The translations under genes and the position numbers were made by a program. A stretch of 64,000 nt of DNA, from contig JACRLJ010000033.1 of the NCBI GenBank assembly GCA_016215105.1, positions 18,951 to 82,950 on the forward strand, in the 5' to 3' direction. Origin of the DNA: Candidatus Hydrogenedentota bacterium (lineage in GTDB: Bacteria; Hydrogenedentota; Hydrogenedentia; Hydrogenedentales; SLHB01). Below, one piece after another: positions 8,703 through 15,276 of the stretch; the first letter of the stretch is position 1; the number at the start of each line of letters is the position of its first letter. The notes under the pieces were generated by a model, which saw only the letters and a program-made list of their open reading frames with translations, was not told the origin of the DNA and did not search any database.

Positions 8703-8918
8703 TCACGTGAGCAACGAATCGATGGTGGTGACACCGCGCTCCTCGCAAAAAAGAACCAGCGAATCCATCCCTCGGGCCGACGCGCGCGCCTCAATGCCGC
8801 GAATCGCGGCGGCGCTCTGGCCGCACAACCGCAGCAGATCAATGTTGCTTCGGCCCGGAAGGCCCTTGTCATCGTGGGGTAGGCAGGCGTTTCTCTCAGG
8901 TCCGTCATACTGTGGCAT
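8703..8918 (-). CDS. Unknown small element protein (71 aa)
   Basis: The ATG at 8918 has a clear AAGGA eight bases before it and overlaps the preceding gene by 14 bases, so I prefer it to a longer frame starting at 8993. The protein (MPQYDGPERNACLPHDDKG at the start, ITTIDSLLT-like end) has a helical second half (LLRLCGQSAAAIRGIEARAS). No family is recognised. Confidence 0.6.
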   Translation of the reverse strand: MPQYDGPERNACLPHDDKGLPGRSNIDLLRLCGQSAAAIRGIEARASARGMDSLVLFCEERGVTTIDSLLT

Positions 8919-9111
8919 GGCTGTATTCCTTTTCGTTTTCGATGACGCGGCGTGCTGTCGCGTCCAGTTCGTGGTTTCCACTTGGCGTCTCACAAAGGCG
9001 CCAAGCTAGGTCAATCAACTCTTCGCGGGTGGCCGACTCGTAAGGATCAAATTCCACGGGTGGCGGTGTGCGTTTCTCTAACGCCTCAAGACGCGCTCTG
9101 AGTGTTCGCAT
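8905..9111 (-). CDS. Unknown small element protein (68 aa)
   Basis: Charged, mostly helical protein with an N-terminal short coiled segment (LRARLEALEKRTPPP) and REELIDLAWRLCE. GGAG lies nine bases before the ATG. It overlaps both neighbours and is part of the tightly packed run. No function can be assigned. Confidence 0.6.
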   Translation of the reverse strand: MRTLRARLEALEKRTPPPVEFDPYESATREELIDLAWRLCETPSGNHELDATARRVIENEKEYSHATV

Positions 9112-9397
9112 TGATTGCCGTCTCCAATACCGTTAGTCGGCGTTCCAGTTCGCCCATGTCAATCGCGCGTAAGCAGACTTCGCCTATCCGGCAGAATATT
9201 CGCGCTTTCATAGCCGATTCGACACCATCCGCCTCCACTTCGGCGACACACTTTTCGAGCATACAGCGCACTTTGTCTGCGGTGTCGAGATGTACAGGTG
9301 CGGTGAGACGCTTTCTTTCAGCAGCCCTACCAGCACGGGCTTTGCGCTTGGCCTCTCTCTGCCACGCGCGCTGTTTCTCGATGTCCTTATACGGCAA
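9086..9397 (-). CDS. Unknown small basic element protein (103 aa)
   Basis: The apparent start is a TTG at 9397 with GGAGA close upstream, overlapping the end of the preceding gene by 11 bases. The first 30 residues are very basic (KQRAWQREAKRKARAGRAAE) and could bind nucleic acid; the rest is helical with an ELERRLTVLETAI coiled segment. No family is recognised. Confidence 0.55.
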   Translation of the reverse strand: MPYKDIEKQRAWQREAKRKARAGRAAERKRLTAPVHLDTADKVRCMLEKCVAEVEADGVESAMKARIFCRIGEVCLRAIDMGELERRLTVLETAINANTQSAS

Positions 9398-9626
9398 AGT
9401 CTGTCTCCGTCATTCGCCAGTCGCCTACGCTCTCCACGCTCACGGGCTCTCTGCTGTCACCAACGCGCCGATGGACAATCGTCCAGCCGGTCGCCGTTAT
9501 GCGCTCAATCACGGGCGCCGGCGGGCCGAATGGAAACCCGTCTTCGGGATAGAGGATCGTCGCCAATGGCCCGGGACGTGGTATCAGCGCCGCGGATAGC
9601 CGCTCGATGCGTGCGCGTGTTCTCAT
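9387..9626 (-). CDS. Unknown small element protein (79 aa)
   Basis: The start ATG overlaps the preceding stop as TAATG, which implies translational coupling. The protein has a short basic helix at the N terminus (RTRARIERLSAAL), then a proline/glycine-rich and beta-type remainder (ILYPEDGFPFGPPAP). No family is recognised. Confidence 0.55.
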   Translation of the reverse strand: MRTRARIERLSAALIPRPGPLATILYPEDGFPFGPPAPVIERITATGWTIVHRRVGDSREPVSVESVGDWRMTETDFAV

Positions 9627-9811
9627 TACAGGCGCCCCATCGCTTTGCGGATCAAAGCGTTCATCGCCGCGCTGCTATCCGTGGGCGCCACGTTCGGCAC
9701 ACCCGCGCCGGCGCCAGCGTTGGCATTCGCCGGACGCGGCGGTTGTGGAGGCGCCGCTGGGGCTGGGACACCGGACACGCGGCGAACCCAATCGTTCATC
9801 GTGCTACCCAT
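9626..9811 (-). CDS. Unknown small proline-rich element protein (61 aa)
   Basis: The frame is open further upstream, but an ATG at 9811 lies just inside the preceding gene's end (stop at 9804) and gives the compact form MGSTMNDWVRRVSG; the ATG at 9799 is an alternative. The middle is a proline/alanine/asparagine-rich linker, and the end (MNALIRKAMGRL) is an amphipathic helix. Function unknown. Confidence 0.45.
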   Translation of the reverse strand: MGSTMNDWVRRVSGVPAPAAPPQPPRPANANAGAGAGVPNVAPTDSSAAMNALIRKAMGRL

Positions 9812-10442
9812 TGGCCACCTGCTCTTCGGCGCCGTCGCCCGTGACGGGCTCGGCTTGCGCGGGTTTGCGGCCCAGAAGTTTGCTCTCGGACAACCTGAAG
9901 CGTTCGTCAAAATCGGGCCGGAACACAGAGTTTAGGTGACTCATAGCGACGGCGAAACGCGCATCGTGGGGTAGCGGCACTGCCCATCCGCCACCGCGAG
10001 TATCCACCCCGCCCGCCTGCTGGGCTATCTCGGTGTACTCGCGGATGTGTTCCTGATGATCCTTGAAGAGCCCATTCAATTGCCCAGCCGCCGCCCGCGC
10101 AGTCTCGTAACCACCCATCAGTATCCGCGCTAGGGGCTCTGCCGCCTCATTGATACGCTGTAGTTCACCGGCCACCTCCGCCGCACAGTTCGGAAGACAT
10201 TGGCGCCGCGCCCGGGCAATCGCGTCTTGTAGGATGGGTAGCCTCGCCTTAGCCGCCGCGGTGGCGTCCTGGGCGGCCTGCATGGCCTTGAGCGCCACGG
10301 CCTCGGCTTTGGCGTCACCGTCGGCGATAGCGGTTTGCCAGGCGGCCTCTGCCGCGGCCTGCCGGGCCTCGAGTGTGGGGATCTCGGCTAGCGCGGCGGT
10401 GTAGCGGGCCTGCAGGTGTTCAACGGGTTCTAATGCTCGCAT
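9804..10442 (-). CDS. Unknown coiled-coil element protein (212 aa)
   Basis: Residues 1-85 are an alanine-rich, highly charged coiled coil (LEARQAAAEAAWQTAIADGD, AMQAAQDATAAAKARLPILQ). The central part continues helical and the C-terminal third is more ordered (FAVAMSHLNSVFRPDFDERF). Scaffold proteins of phages can look like this, but nothing specific supports that role here. It overlaps its upstream neighbour by 13 bases. Confidence 0.6.
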   Translation of the reverse strand: MRALEPVEHLQARYTAALAEIPTLEARQAAAEAAWQTAIADGDAKAEAVALKAMQAAQDATAAAKARLPILQDAIARARRQCLPNCAAEVAGELQRINEAAEPLARILMGGYETARAAAGQLNGLFKDHQEHIREYTEIAQQAGGVDTRGGGWAVPLPHDARFAVAMSHLNSVFRPDFDERFRLSESKLLGRKPAQAEPVTGDGAEEQVANG

Positions 10443-10732
10443 TGGTTCAATTCCTTGCTGAGACGTGATATCGTCTCGCGGTGGTTGGCGATCTCGGATT
10501 CCAATTCCTTGCGCCGGGCCCGGTTTGGTGAGCCAGAGAGTAACTCGTGTTGCAGTTCGGTCAGGGCGTCTTGGGTGTCGGCAAGCGCCAAGGCGGCGGT
10601 GGATGATTTGCTTGGTAGGCCATTATTCAAAGGTCGCGTGACCGTTGCGGCAGAGGCGCTTACGGGTGAAACGCGCCGTTTAGACGCCATTATGTAGGGT
10701 ACTGGTACCGAAAATGAGCCCCGGCGCGTCAT
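10430..10732 (-). CDS. Unknown small coiled-coil element protein (100 aa)
   Basis: The ATG at 10732 overlaps the preceding stop by ATGA, so I take it as the start; an internal ATG at 10690 is the alternative. The N-terminal third is basic and serine-rich. The C-terminal half is a coiled coil (RRKELESEIANHRETISRLS). Function unknown. Confidence 0.55.
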   Translation of the reverse strand: MTRRGSFSVPVPYIMASKRRVSPVSASAATVTRPLNNGLPSKSSTAALALADTQDALTELQHELLSGSPNRARRKELESEIANHRETISRLSKELNQCEH

Positions 10733-10950
10733 GGGGCGGCCTCTAACGCGCGTAGCCGGCGCAACGCTTCAACCCGAGTAATACGCCCGGAACGTAGTTC
10801 CTCGAAAAGCTCATCTGGCATTCGCGCCAGCGATCTAGCGCGACAAACCTCATTCCTCGTGAGCCCCAACTCTTTTAGGGTTACAAAATGTACCATGCTG
10901 GTACATTTACTCTTTGGGCGGCCGCGCCCCGCTAGTAGAATCTTGCTCAT
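10729..10950 (-). CDS. Unknown small basic element protein (73 aa)
   Basis: A GGGGGG run precedes the ATG at ribosome-site distance and the start overlaps the upstream stop by ATGA. The middle of the protein (VTLKELGLTRNEVCRARSLA) has a helix-turn-helix flavour, and the end is a basic helix (ITRVEALRRLRALE). A DNA-binding role is possible but unproven. It sits just after the iteron-like repeats. Confidence 0.55.
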   Translation of the reverse strand: MSKILLAGRGRPKSKCTSMVHFVTLKELGLTRNEVCRARSLARMPDELFEELRSGRITRVEALRRLRALEAAP

Positions 10951-11174
10951 GGCGTCCCCCCGGCCAGCAGCTTTGCCCGTTTGCCTTCCATCTCGGCTAG
11001 GCGCTTACGAGTGGCCCGAATCTGGCGGCCAAGGTAAAGTATCTCTGACCAGTCTACCGCGGGCGCGACGTTAGCGACGTTAGCGACATGAGCTTTCTTA
11101 TGTGATCTAACCAAATATGTTTTGTCTTTTTCCCCGTAGCACATTAGGTGGCTCATGTCGCTAACGTCGCTCAT
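10947..11174 (-). CDS. Small element protein encoded across the iteron repeats (75 aa)
   Basis: The start overlaps the helicase stop by ATGA and the end overlaps the next start by ATGA. Its first residues (MSDVSDMSH) and its HVANVANVA stretch are the translation of the 9-bp repeats, and its C-terminal half is a basic helix (RQIRATRKRLAEMEGKRAKL). It may be a real small DNA-binding protein, or mainly a frame that tolerates a replication origin inside it. Confidence 0.45.
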   Translation of the reverse strand: MSDVSDMSHLMCYGEKDKTYLVRSHKKAHVANVANVAPAVDWSEILYLGRQIRATRKRLAEMEGKRAKLLAGGTP

Positions 11175-11179
11175 GTCAC
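11065..11179. repeat. Inverted pair of 9-bp iteron triplets, candidate replication origin
   Basis: On the plus strand three 9-mers follow each other at 11065-11091 (GCGACGTTA, GCGACGTTA, GCGACATGA). On the minus strand three more lie at 11179-11153 (GTGACATGA, GCGACGTTA, GCGACATGA). Between them is an AT-rich stretch of about 60 bases. The arms include a perfect 20-bp inverted repeat (11074-11093 with 11151-11170). They lie next to the helicase/primase genes, which is where an origin would be expected. Confidence 0.5.
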
Positions 11180-12949
11180 AACTTTCTTTGGGCCGTCACT
11201 GCTGACCGGCTTGATTGTCCAACCGCGCTCTGTGCGTGTGTCGCCTTTGGTGATGCCGTCTAACTTGCCGGCGTCTACATACCGTTTGATGATTTTTCCC
11301 ACCGTTCTGGTATGCAATGATGTATTGAGCGCCTCATTCACCGCCTTACAAGCCACCGCGGCTGACAGGAAACTAGCCTGTAGAAAGCCAGCACGTTGCC
11401 GTAGCGCGTCGCCAATAAGGTTTGCTTCCTCGAGATCTTCGTCGTATTCGTCTCTACGCTTCTGATTCTCGGCGACAATAGCGTCTACCCTGTCAGTGGC
11501 GCGCGCCAGTACTTCACTTACCCATGATTGCCAGCGGTCGCGCGCGGTCGTGTACGGCGCCGGTTTTCTGAGAATGGCGCACATGTCGGCGAGTATCTTG
11601 TCACGGTGTTCATTGGCGTATGCTCGCACGTCTTCAAGCCAACCTGGGCGGGGTGTTGGTTTCTTTAACCGGATAATGAATGCGCGGTCAGCCAAATCAC
11701 GCGAGAGGCTTAGTCCGTTGCCACTGATAAGAAATTGCGAAAAGTTCAGACGGGTACCTTCACCAAGAAATAACTGCCGTCCAGAGAATTCCGACGTGGT
11801 AATGAGGCTTTCGAGTAGCGCCGAACTGACTGACAACTTCACGTTGTCAATTCTAATGCACCGCTTTACTCTTGCCGCAGGTGAAAGTAGCCGAGTCACC
11901 AAGTGATCGTCTTTCCCCTTGTCCGGCTCAACCTCAAATAGTCCGCCTGTGAGCGCTCCGATACCTGAAAGTAGTTCGCTCTTGCCGTAGCCTCGGTCTG
12001 GCGCCGTCGAAATGATTGCCGGTCGCGCTCCGGGGAGGCCACCCCAAATAGTCCCGAGAAACGCGGCGCGAGTTAGTGCGCGGTCGTGTTCGGTTTCCCA
12101 GTTATCAAAAAAGGATAGGTACTTTTCAAAATGCGTGCCATTCGGCTCATACCCGACGGGGGGGCGCCAAAGGTAATAGACACCGGAGATCTCTGGTACG
12201 TGCGGAAATTGTTCGACAGACAGATAATTTGTCGCCGTTGCCCTCAGTGACGCGAAAAGTTCACCCTTTGTACACAGCGCCGTGAGAAATGAGTCGCTAC
12301 CCTCCGCCCATTGCATCTCCGCTTGTTCCTGAATATAGGCAAAAAGATCGTCTCTTTTTTCCATGAAACGCACCACACCGTCAACGTCGGCGAACAGCAT
12401 ACCCCCTGTGCGCTTCGGTGGCCTTGGTAAAGACGATATCGTTTTGAGAATTCTAAGTAGCGGGATAGCTTTTTTCCCGCGTTTCTTCTTTTCCTCCTCT
12501 TGAAATTCCTTGAAATTTGCCACTACAGAACACGGGGTGTTAGCTGCTATGGTTCCTTGAGGCGCCGCCGCGTAGCCAGCGCTTGTATCTGGAATGTTTC
12601 GCGGATTCGATTTGCCAGCGTTCAAGCCACTGTGGACCGTTTTCTGCGCTTCCACTTCGGATAGTCCCGACACCATAGCCGCATCTATCAATTGAGATTC
12701 GATTTCACTTTCATCAAGACCAAGGTGAATCAGAGTTCCGAGACTATACGCGGCTGTGTTTAGCGTGTGGTTGCGTACGCCTTCCGACGTTGTGGCGACT
12801 TTCTCAAGTTCCCCTTCGACAGCGGCCCGTAGATAGGCTGTCCGCGCACCATTGCCGCATGAGTGGTGTGTGCCGTTCTGACGCTTTGGCACCGCTGGCT
12901 TTTGGGCGGGTATGAAATCGATGGGGGTTTCGATCAATACCTCAGTCAT
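11171..12949 (-). CDS. Primase-associated SF3-like helicase
   Basis: 592 aa from the ATG at 12949, which overlaps the PrimPol stop by ATGA; a longer frame starting at 13165 is out of keeping with this. Residues of about 58-116 are a helical region like the C-terminal part of bifunctional primases (TLNTAAYSLGTLIHLGLDES). Residues of about 285-460 are a P-loop ATPase, with a Walker A-like APDRGYGKSE near 316-325, a Walker B-like CIRIDN near 366-371, and SGNGLSLSRDLADRAFIIRL as sensor/arginine-finger region. It would unwind element DNA for replication with the adjacent PrimPol. Confidence 0.75.
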   Translation of the reverse strand: MTEVLIETPIDFIPAQKPAVPKRQNGTHHSCGNGARTAYLRAAVEGELEKVATTSEGVRNHTLNTAAYSLGTLIHLGLDESEIESQLIDAAMVSGLSEVEAQKTVHSGLNAGKSNPRNIPDTSAGYAAAPQGTIAANTPCSVVANFKEFQEEEKKKRGKKAIPLLRILKTISSLPRPPKRTGGMLFADVDGVVRFMEKRDDLFAYIQEQAEMQWAEGSDSFLTALCTKGELFASLRATATNYLSVEQFPHVPEISGVYYLWRPPVGYEPNGTHFEKYLSFFDNWETEHDRALTRAAFLGTIWGGLPGARPAIISTAPDRGYGKSELLSGIGALTGGLFEVEPDKGKDDHLVTRLLSPAARVKRCIRIDNVKLSVSSALLESLITTSEFSGRQLFLGEGTRLNFSQFLISGNGLSLSRDLADRAFIIRLKKPTPRPGWLEDVRAYANEHRDKILADMCAILRKPAPYTTARDRWQSWVSEVLARATDRVDAIVAENQKRRDEYDEDLEEANLIGDALRQRAGFLQASFLSAAVACKAVNEALNTSLHTRTVGKIIKRYVDAGKLDGITKGDTRTERGWTIKPVSSDGPKKVVT

Positions 12950-13500
12950 GGTGTCACCTCGGGGAGTTGTACCCAATAGCGGAGTCCAGGCTTGAGGACG
13001 TGCGCGCCAGACCAGGACCAGGGAAGTACGAAGTACCCCTTGCCCGGAAGGCGGTAGTCCACTTTGATGCCGCTGACGGTGGTAGACCTGGTGGTCTGAC
13101 TGTCGATCTTGCCATTGTCTCGGAATATGAATTGACCGCCGCGGGGGGTCTTGATGATGCCGCAACGTTGCCCTCGATACTTCGCGATCAATGTGTCCGC
13201 CGTCGCGCGATCATCCACATCAACAAGCGCGTACCCCACTGGAACACGAGCGCCGATCCAGCCGCCGCATTCCGCCCATGCCTTCGCTTGCTCTGGCGTG
13301 ATCGTTTTCGACTTCCACCGAAAGCCCCGCTTGGGTTCTTTGGCGAGGCTGTAGCGCTTGTCCGGGGCGGTCTCGACGTTCTGGTCAGAGTAGCCCACAA
13401 GAGGTAGCAAACCGTCGGCGAAGATGCCAACGTAGACGATATCTCCGCAGTCGGACTGACTGCCGGTGGCGTCCGTTGTGATGGATCGCGCGGTGGTCAT
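12946..13500 (-). CDS. Bifunctional primase-polymerase (PrimPol) domain protein
   Basis: 184 aa from the ATG at 13500, which overlaps the preceding stop by ATGA. The archaeo-eukaryotic primase fold is visible: a metal-binding motif VDVDD near residue 95, the motif II region KTPRGGQFIF, and a closing VDYRLPGKGYFVLPWS. The usual motif II histidine (as in GGxH) is not present; phenylalanine stands there. In many elements this domain is fused to the helicase; here it is a separate gene directly before it. It should prime and possibly extend element DNA. Confidence 0.72.
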   Translation of the reverse strand: MTTARSITTDATGSQSDCGDIVYVGIFADGLLPLVGYSDQNVETAPDKRYSLAKEPKRGFRWKSKTITPEQAKAWAECGGWIGARVPVGYALVDVDDRATADTLIAKYRGQRCGIIKTPRGGQFIFRDNGKIDSQTTRSTTVSGIKVDYRLPGKGYFVLPWSWSGAHVLKPGLRYWVQLPEVTP

Positions 13501-13892
13501 CTCGCCCCCCTCTCTTGCCGACGCGCCAAGCGTATTGCGGCCCGTTGGCCCATCGTCAGCGCGCGGGGTTTGCGTCGGTGTGCTCGCTTCGCCCATTCGA
13601 GCCGGTCGCGCGTAGCCCGGACTGAATGCTCTCGGGACTCGACGATTCGCATTCCGGCCCAGTCTAAGTGTTTTCGGTACCCAAGATACCGCTGATGTAG
13701 GCGGGTCAACTCGGCGTCACACCTTTTCACCGTCGAGAGCGGATGCTTTGGGTGTCCAATCCAGAAATTGTACTGCCACACGAGAAAGTCCGCGAGTGCT
13801 TTTCCGAGAGTTCCGGGGCTCGAAATCGGCCTATTTTGGGTACATACCCGCGCCGTTTTCTGGCGTTCCGTTGTAAGTTCTTTCGCCATCAT
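13497..13892 (-). CDS. Unknown basic element protein (131 aa)
   Basis: Starts with ATGATG (13892 or 13889) after an AGGGG site and overlaps PrimPol by ATGA. The protein is strongly basic and helical (KHLDWAGMRIVESREHSVRA, then RRKPRALTMGQRAAIRLARR), with a tryptophan-rich segment near residue 40. It could bind nucleic acid. No family is recognised. Confidence 0.6.
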   Translation of the reverse strand: MMAKELTTERQKTARVCTQNRPISSPGTLGKALADFLVWQYNFWIGHPKHPLSTVKRCDAELTRLHQRYLGYRKHLDWAGMRIVESREHSVRATRDRLEWAKRAHRRKPRALTMGQRAAIRLARRQERGAR

Positions 13893-13911
13893 GGTCTTGA
13901 ACCCCTGACGG

Positions 13912-14223
13912 CTAGCGCCGTGAGCCAGCAGTCGCGCAACGGGCTTTCGCCGACGCTACAGCCGCCGCCCGCTGGGCAGGGGTCCGCCTGGGTGTGGGTT
14001 TGACTGTGGGCGTGGGGTCGGTGTCGGCCTTGGCCAACTCCTCGCCGAAGCGCCGCAGGGATTCTTGGGATACGAGGATGCGCCCGCCAATTCGCGCGTA
14101 CTCGAGTTTGACGCCTTTCAAGCCCTTTCGAGCCCAGCGCCACAAGGTAGGTATGCTCGGGCGGTGCGGAAGGGTGGCCGCGGCCTCGGACAACGTGAGT
14201 AGTTGTTCTGCTGTCGATATCAC
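13912..14223 (-). CDS. DUF1580 helix-turn-helix protein
   Basis: 103 aa. I choose the GTG at 14223 because AGAGGAG lies upstream at suitable distance; no in-frame ATG fits better. Residues of about 5-60 match DUF1580: LLTLSEAAATLP, then IPTLWRWARKGLKGVKLEYA, then IGGRILVSQESLRRFGEEL. This is an excisionase-like winged helix fold found mostly in Planctomycetes elements. The alanine/proline-rich basic tail is typical. As the first gene after the leader region it may be the excisionase or the operon regulator. Confidence 0.75.
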   Translation of the reverse strand: MISTAEQLLTLSEAAATLPHRPSIPTLWRWARKGLKGVKLEYARIGGRILVSQESLRRFGEELAKADTDPTPTVKPTPRRTPAQRAAAVASAKARCATAGSRR

Positions 14224-14264
14224 GTGACGATCTCCTCTGGTTCGAAGCGGTTTCAAAACAAAAA

Positions 14265-14340
14265 AGGGCCGCAGCACCAGACCTCGAAATAGAAGTTCGC
14301 TTTGCGCGCCCTTCGTCTCGGGATCTGGTGTTGCGGCCCT
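14265..14340 (-). terminator. Terminator-like hairpin in the leader of the DUF1580 operon
   Basis: Arms at 14265-14281 and 14324-14340 pair over 17 bp with a single G-T pair, enclosing a 42-base loop. On the minus strand the stem is followed at once by TTTTTTGTTTTG, as in an intrinsic terminator. It lies about 40 bases before the GTG start of the DUF1580 gene and after the promoter at 14412-14440, so it may work as an attenuator as well as ending upstream transcripts. Confidence 0.65.
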
Positions 14341-14405
14341 ATCGGTGCCCTAGTGGTTGCCGATTCGCACGGCCTAGTTCACTCTATGGGTCAGATTCAA
14401 CTGAT

Positions 14406-14440
14406 GTAGTGACTCTACACTACTGAGAACTGAATGTCAA
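14406..14440 (-). promoter_or_regulatory. Sigma70-type promoter with operator dyad on the -10 box
   Basis: On the minus strand TTGACA (14440-14435) and TAGAGT (14417-14412) are 17 bases apart. The -10 hexamer is exactly flanked by an 18-base perfect dyad, GTAGTG (14406-14411) and CACTAC (14418-14423). A repressor bound there would block RNA polymerase. The promoter would drive the DUF1580-to-tail run, giving a leader of about 180 bases. Confidence 0.65.
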
Positions 14441-14506
14441 TAAGAATTTAACGCAGTGGTTTTCTACGGTTTCGCCGCCTTACACCACTGGGCCGCGCGA
14501 ATGGAA

Positions 14507-14539
14507 CGCCCCGAGTCCGCGGGGTTGCGGCTCGGGGCG
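14507..14539. other. GC-rich hairpin in the regulatory gap
   Basis: CGCCCCGAG (14507-14515) pairs with 14531-14539, and an inner CCGC/GCGG pair leaves a 6-base loop. No T run follows on either strand. It sits between the 36-aa frame and the DUF1580 promoter. The rest of 14224-14641 shows no open frame that I would call a gene. Confidence 0.4.
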
Positions 14540-14641
14540 CTTTGGGTACGACGGAATTTTTCCCTGCGGGTTACCGGCGCGCGCACGGTCTGACCCGGCC
14601 TTGCTTTCGTGTGGGACGCCTCGCCCCGGTCAGGACGGCTG

Positions 14642-14752
14642 CTACTGCTTGGATGCGAGTGTACCCGGTGGCGCCGCGAACATCAGCGCCTCGTACACGA
14701 GATCGGCAAGGCTCATGCTGGCGTAGTCGTGCTCTGGGGTGTGCGTCTTCAT
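14642..14752 (-). CDS. Small coupled ORF of 36 aa
   Basis: The ATG at 14752 overlaps the preceding stop at 14749 as ATGA, and the frame ends with TAG at 14642. The peptide (MKTHTPEHDYASMSLADLVY, then EALMFAAPPGTLASKQ) is balanced in composition and reads as a short helix, unlike the arginine-rich shadow frames around it. The coupling and composition support translation; the function is unknown. Confidence 0.5.
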   Translation of the reverse strand: MKTHTPEHDYASMSLADLVYEALMFAAPPGTLASKQ

Positions 14753-15207
14753 GAGGCACCGCCGATTCGCGCTTGACGGCGCGCCACCGCTTGCGCCCGG
14801 ATTCGCTTCTCTTCCTGTGATTCCTTGCTCAACTTATCGAGACGGCGCCGCTCCCCGAGCTTCTTGGCATGGGTCATATTCTTCGGTTTTAGGCGGTCCG
14901 TATACGGCCAGCGGTCCAGGCCGAGCGAGCGAAGCTGTCCCTTTCGGGTACACCCCGCGAATAGCGACTTGAATGATTCGTCAAGTTCTTTTGGACTGCA
15001 ACCGAACGGGGTGTATTCAAGGTTCGTGAGGAAATGCGATATCCGTTCCAACACCATGTCGCGGACTTCCTCGCAGGGATCTGAGGTGATGCTTTTCTCG
15101 GCAAGTATCTGTTTGAAGAAGTCCCAAACATCAAGCGGGATATCGAATGAGACTCGGACGGTTGCGGGTGTCTTCGTGGCGGGTGTGGTACTCTGTTTCT
15201 TAGCCAT
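14749..15207 (-). CDS. Unknown element protein, possible DNA-binding regulator (152 aa)
   Basis: GGAGC lies eight bases before the ATG. After a polar N-terminal tail, residues of about 15-60 (TVRVSFDIPLDVWDFFKQIL) have the strand-helix-helix look of a ribbon-helix-helix domain. The second half is basic and helical (AKKLGERRRLDKLSKESQEE). It lies between the integrase and the operator-bearing promoter and is a candidate for the element's repressor. No specific family is recognised. Confidence 0.55.
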   Translation of the reverse strand: MAKKQSTTPATKTPATVRVSFDIPLDVWDFFKQILAEKSITSDPCEEVRDMVLERISHFLTNLEYTPFGCSPKELDESFKSLFAGCTRKGQLRSLGLDRWPYTDRLKPKNMTHAKKLGERRRLDKLSKESQEEKRIRAQAVARRQARIGGAS

Positions 15208-15276
15208 GGTGAAAAGCTCCTTTTTCGTCGTGGTTAGGCCGCCCGGGCGCTCATACGCCCGCGGTGGCCGCTTTGT

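Noticed and set aside
8585-8908. A 107-codon frame over the small genes before the gp10-like gene
   Set aside because: It is cysteine- and arginine-rich, has no ribosome site and overlaps the better supported 71-aa gene in another frame.
14749-15207. A toxin-antitoxin pair with the 36-aa ORF
   Set aside because: Size order and sequence do not match a known toxin family; the larger protein looks at most like a DNA-binding regulator.
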